Assembly (NCBI GenBank): GCA_963573305.1
Contig: OY754333.1
Location: 20,457,013-20,521,012 of the forward strand
Reading direction: 5' to 3'
DNA length: 64,000 nt
Source: Pyrrhosoma nymphula
Taxonomy: Eukaryota > Arthropoda > Insecta > Odonata > Coenagrionidae
Of this stretch, positions 54,333 to 64,000 are shown one piece after another. The translations under genes were made by a program, and so were the position numbers. Position 1 is the stretch's first letter, and each line of letters starts with the position of its first letter. Below the pieces are notes generated by a model. It was not told where the DNA came from. It saw only the letters and a program-made list of their open reading frames with translations, and did no database searches.

Positions 54333-55437
54333 AACCTATAACTTCGGTTTTCTTAACATTAACTTTCAAGTATTATTTCCTCATAGTTTGGTCCATACAT
54401 CTCGTCATTCCCGACAGATCATCTTTCTTCTCTGCCAGATGTGCCATGTCATCATATTATGATCATTATAAACGTAATGGTAACCGATGATTCATGTGTT
54501 CAAAAAATCTACGGCTAGGCATTTTATCCTTAAATTAAATATTATTTCAATAGTAGCGATTGAGGATGGGCATATGATTATTTTCAATAACTTGTAACAT
54601 TTGTTTCCTCGCCTGAAAATACTTTCCACCAACAATTCCATCTTGAAAATAAACTACTTTCCAGCTCATTCTCTGAATTGTTTTCATGATGACCATGGTT
54701 TCGAAAGTAACTGTATTTAACGTAGTTGTTGATAGTGACAGTTACTTTCGAAATCATAGCCGGGGGCAAAAGATCGTGGATAATAATAAAAAGGTACCTT
54801 CTCATTTATTGATTGATGCATATGAGTTTCACAAGGTGAAGTCGGAAACCTTTCCTTCTCTCCTGTCAATATTTCAATGCCTTTAAACCTTATTCATACT
54901 TTCACCTAATCTGCCTCCACTGAAGTTCCTCCGCCAACTTTCCTCTATTCCAATAAAATGTACATCATTATCTCACTCATCTAAGTTACATTATACCTTT
55001 TCCGCTAGTTTTATAAACCTTCCGTTCGGAAACTATTATCCCGTTTTCTTGTTCATCTCCCTTGGTCCAGATTTAGACATTATTCATCCGAAAACCCGTG
55101 CTAATTCATCGGTCTCAGTGGCGACGGGCTGAAGTCCTAACTTCTTCAGGTGGCTGGAGTGGTAAACGTGAATCATTAAGTGCACTTCTTTATTAATTTT
55201 CCAATTAAGTCGAAAAAATAACTAGGACCACATTGCATGTAAGTTTATCTGTTTATGTGATGGAACTCACCATACATGCAGTAAAGTATATGATGAAAGA
55301 ATTTTTATTTCACATTTTTATCATAATTAAATCACTTTATGACTTGAGTTTCAGCGCGATACTCGAAATTTAGACGAAAATTATATTTAAAATTTTTTTT
55401 CGAATCTTTCACTCAGCGAGACACCTTGGTATTTGTT
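54333..55437. other. Mostly featureless; one hairpin
   Basis: Inverted arms 54694-54714 and 54738-54759 (TTTCGAAAGTAACTGT and complement). At 55108-55160 GTGGCGACGGGCTGAAGTCCT resembles the head of the 35.2-kb SINE, but the B-box is gone. Confidence 0.4.
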
Positions 55438-56088
55438 ATCAACCATTATTAAACAGATAAGATGTTTCTCCAATGGCCGTAAAATATATGCACCACTCGT
55501 CAAAAAATTAAATACTTACTGTGTTGGTTTGCGGGAATGGGGACTCCACAACAGGGACCAACCACAGCGAGAGGCCACAACCACACCAGAATACCCTCCT
55601 GTGATAGTTTACGGGAAAGTAATTTCCTCGCCAGGGACCACCACACACACACACAGCAGGGCCCCAGAAATCTGGGGCCCTACTGTGTGTGTGAGTGAGT
55701 GTTTTGTGTGATTGCGTGTGTGGTTGTGTTAATAACTTGGTAGCCTTAGTAGAGTCACTACAGCTCTCCGAAGGATCCCAGGTTATAATCCAGGAATCCT
55801 TAGCTGGGTCTCATTAGCCCACAAAGGATTCCAATTGGGTTGTGTGTGTGTCTGTGGTGGTCCCTGGCGAGGAAATTACTTTCCCGTAAACTATCACAGG
55901 AGGGTATTCTGGTGGAGAGGCTGTGGTTGGTCCCTGTTGTGGAGTCCCCATTCCCGCAAACCAACACAGTAAGTATTTAATTTTTTGACGAGTGGTGCAT
56001 ATATTTTACGGCCATTGGAGAAATATCTTATCTGTTTAATCTATAGAGGCCGTAGAGCTCATCTACCTTGATTTGAATCAACCATTAT
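55438..56088. mobile_element. Fold-back insertion V
   Basis: A perfect 12-bp TSD, ATCAACCATTAT (55438-55449 and 56077-56088). The insert (627 bp) has arms of about 195 bp (55449-55644 and 55845-56042) with only scattered differences, a loop of about 200 bp with a GGGCCCCAGA/TCTGGGGCCC hairpin and CA/TG runs, and a unique right tail of about 35 bp (56042-56076). No gene; the ORF at 55433-55711 is a by-product. Confidence 0.82.
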
Positions 56089-56329
56089 ATTCATATTAAA
56101 TGTATTATTTTGCGTTTAGAGGAAAATGTGTACACACGTAATCAAATTATTACGAAATATGTCATGCCATGTGCTTTAAGGCTGTGTTAAAATAGAATTG
56201 AATTGTCAAAGCATTAAACCGGTCGGCTGCATTTTTTCACCCTTATCTATAAAGTTTCACTGATAAGGACACCCCAACAATGTGTTGAGCCTCGTTCATA
56301 AGAACTTAACTCGGCGTAACTTGGCTTCA

Positions 56330-56640
56330 GTCGGCGCAACGCCGGAGATGAGACCTTGAGAATAGCGTCTGCCAGTTCCAAACGACTTAAAGTGGCGTAG
56401 CTGGACTTGGCGTAACCTGTAGGGCATTCACGTAACTGCCCGTGCTTCATAACGTCGCGCTCTGGAACGCCCGAAAACTTCGCCCCATGCGATTACGTAT
56501 CTTCAGGCGAGGTTGTCAACGTCGACGTTATCGGGGCACTACCGAAAGTATGAGAAAGTTATATTGCGAATTAATTCCACTCGGCCCGTCCCTTGTTCGA
56601 ATCTTTCCATCGAATCCGAAGTAGAGAAAATCGTCACGTG
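56330..56640. repeat. CpG-rich repeat E, copy 1
   Basis: Shares CATAACGTC/GACGTTATG, GCGCTCTG-AACGCC and GCGATTACGTATC with 58485-58700 in rearranged or inverted order, suggesting two members of a palindromic CpG-rich family. Confidence 0.35.
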
Positions 56641-58484
56641 ACTGCGCTGCTGCAGAATACAATAAAGGAACTCAGCTGAAGAAGAAAGCACTGGTATCTA
56701 CTATATTTTAAATAAATAGTGGTTCTTAACATTCTGGATTAAAACATATATTACATTGGATAAATTATAGAAAAACAGCAATGCATTTTAATAGTATAGA
56801 AACGAGAAAAGCGGCGTGCAGATGATTATATTGAGGCTTAGCGAAATCCATCAATTTACCTATGATTTTTCAGAATCAGTTATTATTATTTCCAACCTAC
56901 TCTACTACGTGATTTTAAACGTAAAACACTACAGCAAGATAATATTTATGTTTATTGATGTCTCAATGCTCTCTTATAGATCTAGGGAACATAGATTTAG
57001 ACGTAAGTGCAAACGTGAGCATAATTGTGTTGTCGAGAGGCTGACAGGAACGGAAGAGTGTATATCTTGTATGAAGTAGGTACCTATGCATTATTTTTCA
57101 AGGCTTCACTATCCCAAGTAACTGAAAAACTTTCATTGATAGAATAGCAGCACCTACATTCGCAAATATTTTCTCTAAAGACTGTAATATTATCGTGGCC
57201 ATGACATATCCCAAATTTGCGCGTCTGCTCACCGACGAATTATGACTGATTTGAGCGAAATGAAAATATTTTATCGTTGTACAAATGGTATCATATTCTA
57301 GCAAAAAGCCACTAACATCCGTTGACAAATACTGGAAATTTATTTAAATGATTAGCTCGCTATGTGGAAGTAAAGAAGGTATGGTACCACTTTGGCACGG
57401 TTTTGATTTATCCTTTTGGCATCATATCAAGAATCTTACATAATATTAATGAAATTTAGGATTAAGATAAAACAGAATTGTAAGGAAAAGATCGAAATAT
57501 CATGCTATACAATAATTTTATTGTGGCTTATTGCGAATACAATAGTTGAATTTTTGCGCTAAGGAAGCTTCCACCGTGTGTGGGGTGATTCTGTAACTGA
57601 TAAAAATACACATAAAAACGTACACATAGTTGTATTTTAGCACTTCCAAAGCTATTCATGAAGGCATTACTATTTCGTCACTTCGAAAACACTGATCAGA
57701 AACGTTAAAGCGAAAGAATTATTTTGCACGAGCACGAATTCTTTAAAACTTTAAAGTAAACACGAAAGGAAAGTCAATCACATTTCAATCCTCAACCTCG
57801 AAATATACCTATGTAGGTATATGTACTTGTAAAATGAACTTCCACTTGGCAATATGTAAAAAAAAGTCACGAATATGTAAATGAACCACTTGGCTCTTCA
57901 CTCGAGTGGTCATCATCTCCTTATATTGATAGGTAAATTCGAATTTACACCACAATTAGGAATTCCAACGCGCAATAAGCCTGCATCAAACATTTATTCA
58001 TCATAACACAGATAACACACGTACCACCCGTACCACACAGATTCTCTCCGGAACAAAAACAACCACACAACATAACACGATCGTAAATGTAACTCCGGCG
58101 CGCAACTTTTGCCATCCGAAAAGGCAAAGGTAAATTTTAGCCCGAGTGTCTTAGCAACATCCTCAAATTTTTTACAAACATTATAAATCGCCTTCTTTCA
58201 ACGAAATTTCACACACGCGCACTGCCAAAACCAGCCAATGTTAACGTGAAGGAATAATGCGATGAATTGCAAAAATAATATTTCCACAGGAGCTTGAACG
58301 TTTGACGTGACGTCGAAAAAGACGTGTTGCATTAATCAAAAACAAAATTTTCCATTGAAATTCCTTAGATAGTAGACTCCCTGAGTTCTTATTGCATCCG
58401 ACTGCTATCGTTAAAAGACGAAATATTAGGCAACTAGCTCTTATTTGCAGATAATTCTACTTAGCGTTATGATAGACCGACTTC
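56641..58484. other. No feature recognised
   Basis: The minus ORF at 57098-57328 and others are unrecognised. Confidence 0.4.
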
Positions 58485-58700
58485 TAACACAGCCTTATGA
58501 AGCGCCTCGTTTTTGGCGTTCTGCAGCGTCCAGTTACGTGATCACTTCAAGCGCAGACGCATCACGGGTGGACGTTATGGAGCGCCGTCGATGTGCAAAC
58601 AACCGATACGTAATCGCGAGGGGCGTTCTGCTGCGATTTGGCGCTCTGAAACGCCAAAATCGGGACGTTATGAGTTACCCTGCTGGAGTGGGATTAAGGT
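58485..58700. repeat. CpG-rich repeat E, copy 2
   Basis: Contains internally inverted AACGCCAAAA blocks and GGACGTTATG. CpG-rich in an AT-rich setting; related to 56.4 kb. Confidence 0.35.
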
Positions 58701-59410
58701 TCCTTCTCTCGCGTTGCCATTATCGATGTCTAAAACGCAAACCACCACAGAAGGGAAACGTTCGTAGTAACAGTTCCAAGAATTCACTCCATCAATTAAA
58801 ACTAATCCTTGGAAGCATCTGAGAAAGTTAAAATATTTACGATTACGTCTTCAGTCTCTTGAGCGCAATCGAAAAATAACGATAACGCGAGCGCACGCGT
58901 TATGGAGAACCGTGATCGTGCTCCTGGAGTTGAGCCCTTATCAACTTCCTATTAGCTCCAGCCAATGGCATGGCCTGTTGCACTATCGATATTCGAGTAG
59001 CAACCGATTGCCACACTTGAGATCTTCTCTCCTCGTGCTGCAAAAACTGTGGCTTTGCTGTGAAGTCATCGGTAGAAACGTTTAAGGGAGAATGGAGTCG
59101 GAGAAGTTGATCAAGTTAGGGTGAAATAACACTCACGTGCACAGCAAAATCTTTCATTTTAATACTAGATAGAGTTCAATCCAATATTTACTATTGACAC
59201 TTCACGTCAACCGAGCTGTATCGGGGAACTATCAAAACTCGCACTATCGATACGCCTAATCATACGACTTGAAGATCGATTTTGACAGTGATGCGCTGTA
59301 ATTGGTTAGAAATGTTACGCACTTGTTCACTACCGGAGCAACAATAAGCCAATTTACGCCGAGTTAAGTTGTTGTAAACAAGGCTAATTCTTGTATCCCT
59401 GTGTATTTGC
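58701..59410. other. No feature recognised
   Basis: Nothing supported. Confidence 0.4.
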
Positions 59411-59705
59411 GGAGAAGATTAGAGTTTACTTATATATTATTAAGAAGATTAGAGATTACTTATATATTATTAAGAGTATTAGAGATTACTTATATATTAT
59501 TAAGAAGATTTGAGTAGGTATGCTTCTACATTATTAAGAAGAGATTACTTATATTATATTAAGAAGATTAGAGATTACTTATATATTATTAAGAATATTA
59601 GAGATTACTTATATATTATTAAGAATATTAGAGATTGCTTATATATTATTAAGAAGATTAGAGATTACTTCTACATTATAAAGAAGAGATTACTTATATT
59701 TTATT
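59411..59705. repeat. 30-bp minisatellite
   Basis: About nine or ten units of GATTAGAGATTACTTATATATTATTAAGAA-type sequence, with one shorter internal variant near 59515-59555 (CTTCTACATTATTAAGAAGA) that recurs near 59668. The RDYLYIIKNI-repeat ORF at 59510-59722 is just this array in translation. Confidence 0.88.
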
Positions 59706-59834
59706 TTATTTGGCATTTATAGAGTTCTATGAAAAAAAAGCCAGTCAGTTGTTATGGTCACGAGCTGTGTTGGATATGGTTAATTGTTGGTTGTTTTGTG
59801 CGTGGAAACCGGTTTGTAAAGGGAAGATTGAGTT

Positions 59835-59922
59835 ATACATCAAAGACGTTGAAATTTGCCATGAAAAAAATCATTTTACTTGACAGGACTTTTCATGGCA
59901 AATTTCACCGTCTTTGGTGTAT
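59835..59922. repeat. 34-bp-arm inverted repeat
   Basis: Arms 59835-59868 and 59889-59922 (CATCAAAGACG...GAAATTTGCCATGAAAA and complement, about three mismatches) with a 20-bp loop. No TSD found. Confidence 0.7.
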
Positions 59923-60429
59923 GTCTTCGCACCCGTGCACGTGACTGTGTACCACATCATTTGTGCAATCGGAATGATTGGAAATGTGGAAATATTGACA
60001 TTAAATTTTGTCTCATTCGGTGAAAAATAATAGAAATGGTGAAAGTGATAGAGTGATTCATCCTAATCGCTAGGCAGCTTCAATATTGAGCGATGATTCA
60101 TGAAAATGTAAATGAAAAAATAAAGCATGGAGCAAGCATTAAGAAATCAAGATATAGAGATCTTATCTGGTCAGGGATAAGAATGAGGCATTTTCAGGGC
60201 AGGTGAACAAAAGAATGTAAACAGTCGAAATTTCGAGATTGTCGTTGCTAGGGGTAGATGCTGAGGATGCTGGGAATGGAGGAGCGAGGATGGAAGAGAG
60301 TGGAATTGGGTCATTGCTACGGAAAGTTACATGCAATGCCCCGTGCAGAAAGTTCGCGTCAGATATTTAAACAAGGAAAACTTTCCTCTGCGTTTTAAGT
60401 TTACTTACTTACTCTTACTTACTCCCATG

Positions 60430-61117
60430 GCCATCTATGCCCAAGCTGGGATTTTGCCTCACAAACGCGTGCCCTACATCTTTCTCGGTCTCTAGTTTCT
60501 TCCACTGCTCCCCCTATCCGGTTTATGTTTGTGTTTGCTCCTCCATCCCACCACCTTTTTTTTGGTCTTCCCGGTGGTCGTCTACCCTCTGGTCTCCCAC
60601 TGGTAACATCCTAATGTATTGAGCCCTGCTCTACTCTCATAACGTGCCCAAACCATCTCATTCTTCTGGCCCTGACACATGCAGTTATATCATGCTCTTT
60701 GTAGAGATCTCGTATTTCCTTATTCCGTTTGATTCTCCATATTTCATTTTCCTTTGTGGGGCCAAATATTTTCCTCAGGACTTCATTTTCGAATATTATC
60801 AGTTTCCTTTCTTCTTTCTTGTTCATGATCCATGTTTCTGCACTATAAAGAAGTACCGGTCGAATTATTGCGTGATATATTTTGATTTTGGTCTTTTGTG
60901 AAAATACCTTTAAGTTTAATATTTTATTACAGGCATACACGCTTTTGTTAGCTGAATTAATTCTGTTCGTAATTTCCGCTTCTTCACTATTTTTGTTTGA
61001 TATTATTGTTCCCAAGTATTTGAATTGTTCCACTCCTTCGAAGTTATGCCCATCTATATTTATTGTAGTCATAAGTTGATGTTCTGTTCTAGTAAAGTGC
61101 ATGTATTTAGTCTTTTC
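60430..61117 (-). pseudogene. LINE RT C-terminal fragment
   Basis: The frame begins EKTKYMHFTRTE (the usual NxxKTKYM block just after the RT catalytic site), then FEGVEQFKYLGTIIS, IYHAIIRPVLLYSAETWI, FENEVLRKIFGP, RRMRWFGHVMRV. The ORF proper (61102-60611, 163 codons) ends after a frameshift. The following frame holds RPPGRPKKRWWDG and the C-terminal tail to 60430. No catalytic aspartates are retained. Same broad family as 15.4 kb. Confidence 0.82.
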
Positions 61118-61120
61118 GTC

Positions 61121-61611
61121 ATTTATTTTACTTTATTTATAAAATTTATTTTATTTAGGTATTTTATTTATTTTTTTTATTTTTTATTATTTTTTTATTA
61201 TTTTATTTTATTTTATTTATTTTATTTATTTTTTTTATTTTATTTATTTTATTTATTTTATTTATTTTATTTATTTTATTTATTTTATTTTTTTATTTAT
61301 TTTATTTATTTTATTTATTTTATTTATTTTATTTATTTATTTTTTTATTTATTTTTTTATTATTTTTTTAAATTTTATTTGATTTATTTTATTTATTTAA
61401 TTTATTTAATTTATTTAATTTATTTAATTTATTTTATTTATTTTATTTATTTTATTTATTTAATTTATTTAATTTATTTTATTTATTTTATTTATTTTAT
61501 TTATTTTATTTATTTTATTTATTTTATTTATTTTATTTATTTTATTTATTTTATTTATTTTATTTATTTTATTTATTTTATTTATTTTATTTATTTTATT
61601 TATTTTATTTA
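61121..61611. repeat. (TTTATTTTA)n satellite, period 9
   Basis: About 490 bp of TTTATTTTA-type units, irregular at the left and nearly uniform from about 61470. It is flanked by TTTCGTCATT at 61114-61123 and 61612-61621. The 246-codon ORF through it is a low-complexity artefact. Confidence 0.92.
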
Positions 61612-61749
61612 TTTCGTCATTCTGCGTTTTAAGTTTAACGCCGGAAATTCAAATTTTTTTGTCACGGGCCAATTCGATGGCCATTATTCCTCCGCTGTGC
61701 AACCAAGGTTCATGACTCCTGGAATAAAAAATCATCGCGAGAATTCAGA

Positions 61750-61830
61750 ATCGTGGGCGACTTAGTGATGTGCGCATCGGCCCGTGAAGTGAATGCTTCA
61801 TGGTTCGATTTCCGGGCTCATTGAACTTGT
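61750..61830 (+). repeat. tRNA-like SINE head candidate
   Basis: TTAGTGATGTGCG (A-box-like) and GGTTCGATTTCC (B-box) about 45 bp apart, with GGCCCG and CGGGCT able to pair around the T-arm. It could be a SINE head or tRNA pseudogene. Confidence 0.45.
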
Positions 61831-62939
61831 TTCTGCGGGTAACTTCGACGCTTTCCGTTCGAACGTGGAGAACTAAGATTCTCGGGCACCGGGTTTTTCC
61901 TGTTGGAAAATAGCTAGATCATTTCAGCGAAAGGCATAGGTTAGAGAAGAGAGTAGTTGAGATGCGAGTAATTAGGTGGTTTTTACCGTGCAACGGCTTA
62001 AATGTCATTTCACTCATATTCTGGCAATTCGTAGCAAAACATGTCCTATGCTTGATATGAACAATCAAATCATACTTTTATGCGGTATTTCTGTCTTTAG
62101 ATGAAAGAGCGCGGTGTTAAACGCGAGGATGGGTGAAACTTGGGGAAAACAGAATTCGATTTTCACCATATTCACCTCAATTATTCAATGGACGTGGTTT
62201 TATCGAGGGTAGGTCAGAAATAAAATAGTAACTCTTTGCCAACGTTTCAGAATATAATGTATTCCATGAGGGCTAAAGTACTATACATGAAGTTCAAAAA
62301 CAACATCAACATATTTATACATAGATTTATCTACGTGCACAATTTATCCATATCCAGAGGTTCCTTAAATGAAGACTTGTGTACGATGCACGAAAAGGTG
62401 ATAATGATTTCTTGTGCAATGGATACCTCCATGTTCCGAGAAACTGGATCCAAATATGCACACGCCGACGCATACGTTTTTAAATAAATAATTTATTCTG
62501 TGTTAATTATGGCGAGGAGAATTATATGCTTTAAATCTATGGTTAAAGATGTTGATGCTGTTGCCCCTCATGTATTGTTTATTAGCTCTGATGATGGAAT
62601 ACATTATATTTAGAAACCTTGGCTAAGAGTAACTGTTTTTTTCCGGCCTAACCTTGATAAAACCACATCCTTTAAAAATACTTTGATGAGAGTTAGTTAT
62701 TGACTACTTAATTATAAAAGGATGTTTATTGGAGAGAGATGTTGGCAAGAGTACTCATGTCATATAATTTGTTGAAGACCAACTCTCCAAAATCATACTT
62801 AAAAGAAAGTATCTACTTAATATAAATGCCATTTTCGCGTAAAACCTTTTACAAGAATCTCCCAGGGAACCGAAATTTCAAAACGTTTAGGGACCAGTCC
62901 ATCATATTTATTTTAGCTATTAACAATATACTGCAGTAA
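61831..62939. other. No feature recognised
   Basis: The ORF at 62236-62487 is unrecognised. Confidence 0.4.
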
Positions 62940-63210
62940 TTGAAGTCAACTTATGTTCATCATCATCAGTAGTCAAGTAGTCTCCTTTCACATCTTCATC
63001 CAAAGTTTCTTCATTCTCAATATTCCTGAGATTCAGTGCTTTGCCGCTGTATAGTTTCTTCAAGTACTCTTTCCATCTCTTCCCTTTGTCCTCACTTTCA
63101 ATAAGAGCTTTATTTTCTCCACTCCGAATGGCATTACCTTTGATTAGATGTACATTAAAATAACTTCTTACCGTCCTGTAAGTAGCCTCAACTTTTCTCT
63201 GGAGAAGATT
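62940..63210 (-). pseudogene. LINE RT N-terminal linker fragment
   Basis: On the minus strand ALIESEDKGKRWKEYLKKLYSG matches the block before the RT core in LINE A (LIEQEDIQERWREYVEELYDS). The downstream RT motifs are absent. It abuts a plus-strand LINE of another clade at about 63210. Confidence 0.6.
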
Positions 63211-63211
63211 G

Positions 63212-64000
63212 CCTTCAACCCATTTACATGACTTTGAAATTCTATCATCGGATTTAAACAATGTTCATGTGTGGAGCCAAGAGTGGGGACTCAAACTTAA
63301 TCTGAGCAAATGCACGGCGGTACATTTCTTGCGGAGGTCGTCCAACTATTCCCATGTATATGCTGTGGATGGTGTTAACATAAAGGCGACAGATGAAGTG
63401 AAGTATCTAGGAGTTACGATAACTTCGGACCTATCGTGGGGAGCGCATATAAGAAATATTTGTGGCAGAGTTCTGAAGAAGCTATGATTCGTCAAGCGTA
63501 TTGTGGGAAGATTTTCGGATGAAAAAGTAAAAGAGAGGTGCTATTTCGCACTCGTCCGGCCACACCTTGAATATGCAGCGAGCATATGGGATTCGGAGCA
63601 GAAATACTTAATCCGGGAACTTAATAAAATACAAAGGAAAGCTGCGCGATTCGTCAAAAACTACTGCGGGCGTACAGACAGCGTTACACAGATGTTAAAC
63701 GAATTAGGCTGGGAGCCGCTAGAGACTCGGAGGCTGCGCGCTAGGCTTAGATTACTTGAACAATTGAGAATAGATATCTTTAAGAGCGACACGGAGAACA
63801 TCCTATTAGAACCCCACTATATTTCCAGGTCCGACAGAAACGATAAATTAAGAGAGATATTTTGCCGAACGGATAGGTATGGGAATTCGTTTTTCCCCCG
63901 AACAATAAGGGACTATAATAAATGCTAGGCGTAATTTCATTAGAGCGTGTCCATTTTATATGTAAACGGCTGGTGTCCTGACACCCCCTGCCACACGCCT
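63212..64000 (+). pseudogene. CR1/Jockey-like LINE RT C-terminal third
   Basis: The same reading frame carries LNNVHVWSQEWGLKLNLSKC, DEVKYLGVTITSDLSW and HIRNICGRVLKKL. A single TGA follows at 63485-63487 (probably from CGA), then FVKRIVGRF, FALVRPHLEYAASIWD, IQRKAARFVKNY, LGWEPLETRRLRARL and YGNSFFPRTIRDYNKC with a natural stop at 63926-63928. This is a CR1/L2/Jockey-type LINE, 5-prime truncated before or at the RT catalytic motif. The 3-prime UTR continues to the end of the window. Apart from the one stop it is well preserved. Confidence 0.85.

Larger units (their letters stand above)
60387..61637 (-). mobile_element. LINE 3-prime copy plus satellite, 17-bp TSD
   Basis: TCTGCGTTTTAAGTTTA occurs at 60387-60403 and 61621-61637. 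The insert has a TAAG-repeat 3-prime tail at 60404-60425, LINE coding sequence to about 61120, then an AT satellite to 61611. Confidence 0.88.

Noticed and set aside
55433..55711. 92-codon ORF
   Set aside because: Falls inside one arm of fold-back V and extends into its loop.
59510..59722. RDYLYIIKNI repeat protein
   Set aside because: Direct translation of the 30-bp minisatellite.
61025..61765. 246-codon ORF rich in Phe/Ile/Tyr
   Set aside because: It is the TTTATTTTA satellite read in one frame; no protein character.

Overview
This window looks like intergenic, repeat-dominated nuclear DNA from an arthropod, most likely an insect. That is an inference from the DD34D mariner, FLYWCH/MULE, CR1/Jockey-like and RTE-like LINE and Penelope-like element content, the AT-rich background, and the absence of bacterial-type gene packing. 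I could not assign a species. I found no host protein-coding gene that I can defend. Every open reading frame with recognisable homology belongs to a transposable element, and almost all are truncated or broken.

Layout. 1-5 kb: a terminal-inverted-repeat MITE (family A), an unclassified repeat (B) and LINE tails. 5-10 kb: an internally deleted mariner, a second B copy interrupted by MITE A, and two fold-back insertions with target-site duplications (TSDs). 10-17 kb: a FLYWCH/MULE gene fragment, a truncated Penelope-like element (PLE) with a GIY-YIG endonuclease gene and a candidate hammerhead ribozyme, two direct copies of repeat C, and a second mariner split by a LINE insertion. 17-35 kb: decayed LINE fragments, repeat D, a second GIY-YIG PLE fragment, Harbinger-like and pogo-like MITEs, a LINE nested in a LINE, a fold-back insertion, and repeat G carrying a tRNA-derived SINE. 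35.97-39.31 kb: an essentially full-length endonuclease/reverse-transcriptase LINE (family A) on the minus strand, flanked by a perfect 12-bp TSD and inactivated by one visible frameshift. 40-50 kb: a PLE palindrome carrying a MITE A inside one arm, LINE fragments, and a GC-rich island. 50-57 kb: two more fold-back insertions and a LINE split by a 571-bp ORF-bearing retroinsertion. 59-62 kb: a 30-bp minisatellite and a LINE insertion with a 17-bp TSD that contains a 9-bp-period satellite. 63-64 kb: a CR1/Jockey-like reverse-transcriptase fragment running off the window.

The most coherent signal is a set of six insertions (about 9.47, 9.89, 11.90, 33.20, 50.70 and 55.45 kb). Each has a 12-14 bp TSD, a palindromic body, and a single unique tail of about 35-50 bp on only one side. 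This matches the known PLE architecture (inverted pseudo-LTRs plus a one-sided tail). Only one of the six carries a recognisable PLE gene, so the rest look like short non-autonomous PLE-mobilised fold-backs. Several repeats also act as internal empty-site controls for insertions in their sister copies, which lets insertion order be read from the sequence alone.
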